From Bacillota bacterium (lineage in GTDB: Bacteria > Bacillota > Clostridia > Acetivibrionales > DTU013), in NCBI GenBank assembly GCA_023411715.1, contig JAEYOM010000066.1:1-62612 (forward strand): DNA of 62,612 nt, read 5' to 3'. The translations under genes were made by a program, and so were the position numbers. The notes beneath the pieces were generated by a model. It had not been told where the DNA came from, did not search any database, and worked only from the letters and a program-made list of their open reading frames with translations. Positions 59,407-62,612 of this stretch are shown here, in pieces (positions within the stretch are counted from its first letter, which is position 1; each line of letters opens with the position of its first letter).

Positions 59407-60048
59407 TCAAGCTATGACCGCAGGTGCGATAATCCTTACCAGGACAGGGGTAATGTAAGCGTCAAAGATAATTCCCATTATTATGACGCAGGTAAAAACC
59501 AATGTAACGAAGCAATATGATACGAATGACGATTTGAGACTAATTTTCTGGTCTTCCTGAACAGATTTGCTTTTTGCTATCCGCATGGAGAAATTTATCC
59601 CGTTCACGCCTATTGCAACAAGGCAGGGTACTATTATGATCTCTTTTGGGAGCAGCGCCAGACATGAAAAAAGTATTCCCTTAGCTCCTAGCGCACTGAT
59701 TATGAAGCCCGAACTGAAACCTGTTATGAAACCTTTGATTCCGAGGATGATGAATATGAACGGAAGCCCGATGATAGTGACTCCCAGAACCCATAAAAGT
59801 CCTATCATTTTAAGGTTTTCCACCATGCCGAGCGAAAATAGTTCGCTGCTTTTAACGCTTTGATTGCCGAACAATTGCAGGAATCCCTGGAAATAATTCG
59901 AAAGCTCATCCCGCTGCATGTTGTTCAGCCCGTTGACAGTAAATGCCCCTGCCGAGATCCCAATAATAAATGCCGCCAATAATAAGAGGTAGCCATTCCG
60001 GTTGGTCGTAATATGACTTTTTACTGTATCCTGCAATTGTTTGAACAA
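59407..60048 (-). CDS. spoIIM: Stage II sporulation protein M
   Basis: A 213-residue membrane protein with about five hydrophobic segments, part of the SpoIIDMP machinery driving engulfment in the mother cell. GIKGFITGFSSGFIISALGAKGI and LPKEIIIVPCLVAIGVNGI are typical. The start is TTG at 60048, five bases after GGGGTGATGAT; no ATG fits. Upstream lies a terminator hairpin with a possible sigma-E promoter embedded in it. The 206-base gap downstream to xerD is AT-rich with no recognisable feature. Confidence 0.92.
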   Translation of the reverse strand: MFKQLQDTVKSHITTNRNGYLLLLAAFIIGISAGAFTVNGLNNMQRDELSNYFQGFLQLFGNQSVKSSELFSLGMVENLKMIGLLWVLGVTIIGLPFIFIILGIKGFITGFSSGFIISALGAKGILFSCLALLPKEIIIVPCLVAIGVNGINFSMRIAKSKSVQEDQKISLKSSFVSYCFVTLVFTCVIIMGIIFDAYITPVLVRIIAPAVIA

Positions 60049-60075
60049 ATCATCACCCCTGGATATGTCTTTGAT

Positions 60076-60118
60076 AAAAAAAATTTACAATATCATCATA
60101 TGCGTGTGATATTGTAAA
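60076..60118 (-). terminator. Terminator after the Nudix gene
   Basis: On the minus strand TTTACAATATCA pairs with TGATATTGTAAA (the 3' arm has an extra TGA) around a loop of about 8-11 bases, followed by eight T. It closes the Nudix transcript 28 bases before spoIIM. Confidence 0.85.
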
Positions 60119-60125
60119 CTATTCC
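60095..60125 (-). promoter_or_regulatory. Possible sigma-E promoter of spoIIM
   Basis: GGAATAGT (60125-60118) and CATATGAT (60102-60095), 15 bases apart on the minus strand, resemble the sigma-E consensus (GKMATATT and CATACAMT). The position inside the terminator hairpin is unusual. Tentative. Confidence 0.4.
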
Positions 60126-60190
60126 TTACATAAATCGACTCATATATTTTTATGGCATAAGTCAACCAGCCGCAATGATTTCGGTTGTCA

Positions 60191-60748
60191 TCATTTATAG
60201 CTGATATCTATTTTACCGCTGAGGATCTTGTCTGCGAGCAGTATGCCGATTATGCTTTTGGCATCCGTAATTTTTCCGTTTAAAATCATATTTATCAGAT
60301 CAGCCACCGGGTATCTTTCGGTGGATATGAATTCATCTTCATCTGCGCAGCTTTCGCCCTCGCTCAGTCCCGTTGCTGAATACAGGTGCAGCACCTCGTT
60401 TGAAAAGCCCGGCGTACTGTGGATATCGACCAGATGTTTTATTTCCTTTGCTCTGAGGCCCGTTTCCTCTTTAAGCTCCCTTTCGGCGCATGCGTACGGA
60501 TCTTCTCCGGGATCGAGCTTTCCCGCAGGTATCTCCAGAGTCTCAGCATCAAGAGGTTTTCTGTATTGCCTGACCATGTACACTTCGCCTTTTTCATTGA
60601 GAGGTACTACTACCGACGCGCCCGGATGCCTGACTATATCGCGTGTTGCCTGTCTGCCGTCCGGAAGCGTCACAGTGACAAGATCCATACTGATGATCTT
60701 TCCTTTATATATATGTTCCTCAGATACTGTCTTTTCTTCGTAATTCAT
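60191..60748 (-). CDS. Nudix hydrolase, ADP-ribose pyrophosphatase type
   Basis: A 185-residue enzyme hydrolysing ADP-ribose or similar nucleoside diphosphate derivatives. The Nudix box GX5EX7REUXEEXGU reads GKLDPGEDPYACAERELKEETG (residues about 76-97; Arg-Glu and Glu-Glu present). The preceding RHPGASVVVPL and following HSTPGFSNEVLHLY match the ADPRase subgroup. ATG at 60748 follows GGGAGAG. It lies 37 bases after rnhA and ends at a terminator. Confidence 0.9.
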   Translation of the reverse strand: MNYEEKTVSEEHIYKGKIISMDLVTVTLPDGRQATRDIVRHPGASVVVPLNEKGEVYMVRQYRKPLDAETLEIPAGKLDPGEDPYACAERELKEETGLRAKEIKHLVDIHSTPGFSNEVLHLYSATGLSEGESCADEDEFISTERYPVADLINMILNGKITDAKSIIGILLADKILSGKIDISYK

Positions 60749-60785
60749 TTTCGTCTCTCCCTTTGGTCTGTGTCTGTCATGAATA

Positions 60786-61262
60786 TTATTCTTCGCTGTC
60801 GCCGTCTTTTTTGTCCGCGTGCTTCTTTATCTCACCTGTTGCCAGCTTGTCACAACGGTTGTTGTATTCGTTGTCCGAATGGCCTTTTACCTTTATCCAC
60901 CTGACCCTGTGTATGACGGTTAGATCGGTCAGCTGCTCCCAGAGATCCCTGTTCTTTACTTCGTCCTTGCTGCTGTTCCGCCAGCCATTCAGCTTCCAGC
61001 CGTCAATCCAGTTTTTTGCGAATGCATTAACGAGGTATGAACTGTCGCTGTAAAGCTCTACATCGCAAGGGTATTTCAGAGCCTTCAGCCCCTCTATCGC
61101 CGCCGTCAGTTCCATCCTGTTGTTTGTCGTATGAGCCTCAAAACCGGACAATTCCTTCTCCATCTCCCCGTGCAAAAGAATGACTCCCCAGCCGCCCTTG
61201 CCCGGATTGCCGGAACAAGCCCCGTCCGTATACACCTTTACCCTCTTCAGTTCCTTATCCAT
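60786..61262 (-). CDS. rnhA: Ribonuclease HI
   Basis: Degrades RNA in RNA-DNA hybrids. The 158-residue protein has the acidic active site in YTDGACSGNPGKGGWG, NNRMELTAAIEGL and LYSDSSYLVNAF, plus the basic helix (WIDGWKLNGWRNSSK) and the C-terminal HSDNEYNNRCDKLA with the last acidic residue. Length is typical of the E. coli type. The start follows the proC stop without a gap (TAGATGG), so the two are coupled. Confidence 0.96.
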   Translation of the reverse strand: MDKELKRVKVYTDGACSGNPGKGGWGVILLHGEMEKELSGFEAHTTNNRMELTAAIEGLKALKYPCDVELYSDSSYLVNAFAKNWIDGWKLNGWRNSSKDEVKNRDLWEQLTDLTVIHRVRWIKVKGHSDNEYNNRCDKLATGEIKKHADKKDGDSEE

Positions 61263-62084
61263 CTATTTGCCCTCGGATTCACGGCCGATTTCAAGCGCAC
61301 GTCTTGTACATTCCTTCATTGCTTCCATTATAGAACTGCGGAAACCGCTCTTCTCAAGTGACTTTACCGCCTCTATCGTCGTACCTGCGGGAGAACAGAC
61401 CTGATCCTTGAGCTCTGCAGGGTGCGCTCCGGTTTCCCTGACCATCTTGGCCGAACCTAGTACAGCCTGAGAAGCCAGCCTGTATGCAAGTTTCCTCGGG
61501 ATCCCCTGTTGTACTGCGCTGTCTGCCATTGCTTCGATCAGCATGAATATATATGCCGGGCTGCTGCTCGTCAGAGAAGTAACCTGGCTCATCAGTCTTT
61601 CCTCTAGCTCATCAACCTTCCCCGAGCCTTCGAATAGGCTTTTTACTATTTCTTTTTCATTTTCATTTATATTCTTGTCAAAGCAGACCAGGGTCATTCC
61701 TTCGCCCACGAGAACAGGCAGGTTGGGCATAGTCCTGACGACCTTTCTGTCCCTGCCGAGTATCGACTTGATAGTATCGGAGGTAACTCCTACAGCGATA
61801 GATACCAGTACCTTGTTTTCCGTAAAACCACCCTTTATCTCTTCAAGTACCTGCCTTATATAGACCGGCTTCACAGCCAGTACTATGTAATCGCAGGCAG
61901 CCGTCAGTTCGGGGTTGCCTGCAGCGGCATGAACGCCGGTCTCTCTTGCCAGCGTTTCTGCTTTGTTTTTATCCGCATCGAAAATATATATGTCTTCGGG
62001 CTTCGCCGCGCCGGAGCATATGACTCCCTTTAAAAGAGGCGTTCCCATGTTGCCGGTGCCTATGAATCCTACCTTGATTCCCAT
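61263..62084 (-). CDS. proC: Pyrroline-5-carboxylate reductase
   Basis: Last step of proline synthesis, NAD(P)H-dependent. The 273-residue protein has the Rossmann motif VGFIGTGNMGTPLLKG (residues 5-20), AVKPVYIRQVLEE, and the C-terminal dimer domain with TSSSPAYIFMLIEAM and the signature RETGAHPAELKDQVCSPAGTT. No proA or proB is nearby. It heads the proC-rnhA-Nudix transcript. Confidence 0.95.
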   Translation of the reverse strand: MGIKVGFIGTGNMGTPLLKGVICSGAAKPEDIYIFDADKNKAETLARETGVHAAAGNPELTAACDYIVLAVKPVYIRQVLEEIKGGFTENKVLVSIAVGVTSDTIKSILGRDRKVVRTMPNLPVLVGEGMTLVCFDKNINENEKEIVKSLFEGSGKVDELEERLMSQVTSLTSSSPAYIFMLIEAMADSAVQQGIPRKLAYRLASQAVLGSAKMVRETGAHPAELKDQVCSPAGTTIEAVKSLEKSGFRSSIMEAMKECTRRALEIGRESEGK

Positions 62085-62179
62085 ACAGGTTCACTCCGTT
62101 CCCATAACTGGATTTTGATTTATATCATATCATAACACACATTTTGAAAATAAATCCAGAGTATTTTTAGTATATCCCA

Positions 62180-62209
62180 TTGACATAGGCTTGCAGCATA
62201 ATGTAGAAT
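62180..62209 (+). promoter_or_regulatory. tRNA-Trp promoter
   Basis: A perfect TTGACA (62180-62185) and TAGAAT (62204-62209) with an 18-base spacer, 38 bases before the mature tRNA. Confidence 0.72.
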
Positions 62210-62247
62210 ATAAAAGTCCCTTTGATGGACATAAGAAATGCATATAC

Positions 62248-62323
62248 AGGGGAGTAGCGCAACTGGTAGAGTAGCGGTCTCCAAAACCGTCGGCTGCAGG
62301 TTCGATCCCTGTCTCCCCTGCCA
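62248..62323 (+). tRNA. tRNA-Trp (CCA)
   Basis: Acceptor AGGGGAG pairs with CTCCCCT, discriminator G, encoded CCA at the end. The anticodon stem-loop CGGTCTCCAAAACCG gives anticodon CCA. The T-arm GCAGGTTCGATCCCTGT is intact. Followed by a terminator. Confidence 0.97.
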
Positions 62324-62326
62324 CTA

Positions 62327-62356
62327 ATACCAAGCCTTTCAGGACTTGGTATTTTT
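62327..62356 (+). terminator. Terminator after tRNA-Trp
   Basis: ATACCAAG pairs with CTTGGTAT around a ten-base loop and is followed by TTTT. Confidence 0.88.
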
Positions 62357-62372
62357 CATTTCACAGGTCAAT

Positions 62373-62430
62373 ACCGACAACTCACCGACACTTTGAAAAT
62401 TCACCGACTTTTTACCGACAACTTACCGAC
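62373..62430. repeat. Five spaced ACCGAC repeats downstream of tRNA-Trp
   Basis: ACCGAC occurs at 62373, 62384, 62403, 62414 and 62425. The spacing is 11, 19, 11 and 11 bases and most units share ACCGACA-CT. They lie 50 bases after the tRNA 3' end. The layout resembles integrase arm or iteron sites, or the decayed end of an integrase gene; neither can be shown here. Confidence 0.6.
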
Positions 62431-62435
62431 ATTCT

Positions 62436-62612
62436 GACTCGGAGAATTATCCGAGTCCTTCGATCAAACACCTATTTGACAGCGTAAAATTCCGCTGTGA
62501 AAATTCCGGGCATGTGCGAATATATTGATATGAGGTCGGCACAATTTTGTGCCGTCAGAGGTGAATCCAAATTTGGATTGAGCATAACGAGGCAACGAAC
62601 GCAAATTTGCGT
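62436..62612. other. Gene-free right edge with consecutive palindromes
   Basis: No gene is visible to the right edge. Inverted repeats follow one another: GACTCGGA/TCCGAGTC (62436-62457), CAGCG/CGCTG (about 62478-62495), the perfect palindromes CGGCACAATTTTGTGCCG (62537-62554) and AATCCAAATTTGGATT (62564-62579), and ACGCAAATTTGCGT (62599-62612), which is cut by the window end or just completes there. Confidence 0.65.

Noticed and set aside
62130..62333. 67-aa minus-strand frame over the tRNA-Trp gene
   Set aside because: It is the complement of a well-formed tRNA; this kind of spurious peptide is common.

Overview
The window reads as a chromosomal segment of an anaerobic, endospore-forming, low-to-moderate GC Firmicute of class Clostridia. 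The evidence is sporulation genes (spoIIM, gerW/ytfJ, dacF), ferredoxin-linked indolepyruvate oxidoreductase, a TrpRS with an Fe-S-type cysteine cluster, the clostridial IspH-ribosomal protein S1 fusion, FapR-controlled fatty acid synthesis, Gram-positive LexA and FapR operator types, strong GGAGG ribosome binding sites and several TTG starts. Genus cannot be fixed from the sequence. Nearly all genes lie on the minus strand; the exceptions are a three-gene plus-strand operon (17.2-22.0 kb), one unknown gene (44.4-45.0 kb) and three tRNAs.

Layout. 0-1.8 kb: accessory material (partial unknown gene, decayed MocR/PdxR-type regulator, nitroreductase). 1.8-10.1 kb: lipid cluster fapR-plsX-fabH-fabD-fabG-acpP-fabF followed by rnc and an Elp3-like radical SAM gene, with a FapR-type operator before fapR and a terminator between acpP and fabF. 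10.2-17.0 kb: pgsA, rimO, recX, recA (LexA box), murJ, cinA. 17.2-22.0 kb (+): MoxR ATPase, DUF58 protein and TgpA-like transglutaminase. 22.2-28.2 kb: ACT protein, paaK, iorB, iorA and a sodium/solute symporter, an arylpyruvate/arylacetate module. 28.4-36.9 kb: beta-CASP nuclease, tRNA-Tyr, CrtI-like oxidoreductase with its PadR regulator, murD, tRNA-Leu, GNAT, dinB and an orphan cheR. 37.0-44.2 kb: ispH-S1 fusion, plsC, cmk, aroH, a HutP-like gene, a membrane protein, a HI0933-type flavoprotein and an RpiR regulator. 45.0-49.9 kb: alpha/beta hydrolase behind an 8-bp tandem repeat, then a biotin-dependent carboxyltransferase operon (12S, small subunit, biotin carrier, 5S). 50-62 kb: mnmM, rluB, gerW, DUF2953, scpB, scpA, trpS, site-2 protease, dacF, xerD, spoIIM, Nudix, rnhA, proC and tRNA-Trp.

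The most interesting material is regulatory. (1) Five copies of a 42-44 bp two-stem hairpin sit between genes, almost touching the Shine-Dalgarno of fabG, the ACT gene and the 5S carboxyltransferase gene. (2) The carboxyltransferase operon carries two stacked controls: a yybP-ykoY (Mn2+) riboswitch with terminator, then a promoter overlapped by a near-perfect FapR (malonyl-CoA sensor) box. This links the operon to fatty acid synthesis and suggests it may help set malonyl-CoA supply. (3) A HutP-family RNA-binding protein gene is followed directly by two tandem 69-bp hairpin repeats, the first terminator-like, before aroH-cmk-plsC-ispH/S1. Also present are a 176-bp imperfect palindrome, an identical pair of 38-bp hairpins upstream of trpS, and spaced ACCGAC repeats beside tRNA-Trp.

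Starts were chosen by ribosome binding site and family N-terminus. All functional calls rest on motif recognition by eye; no database search was run.
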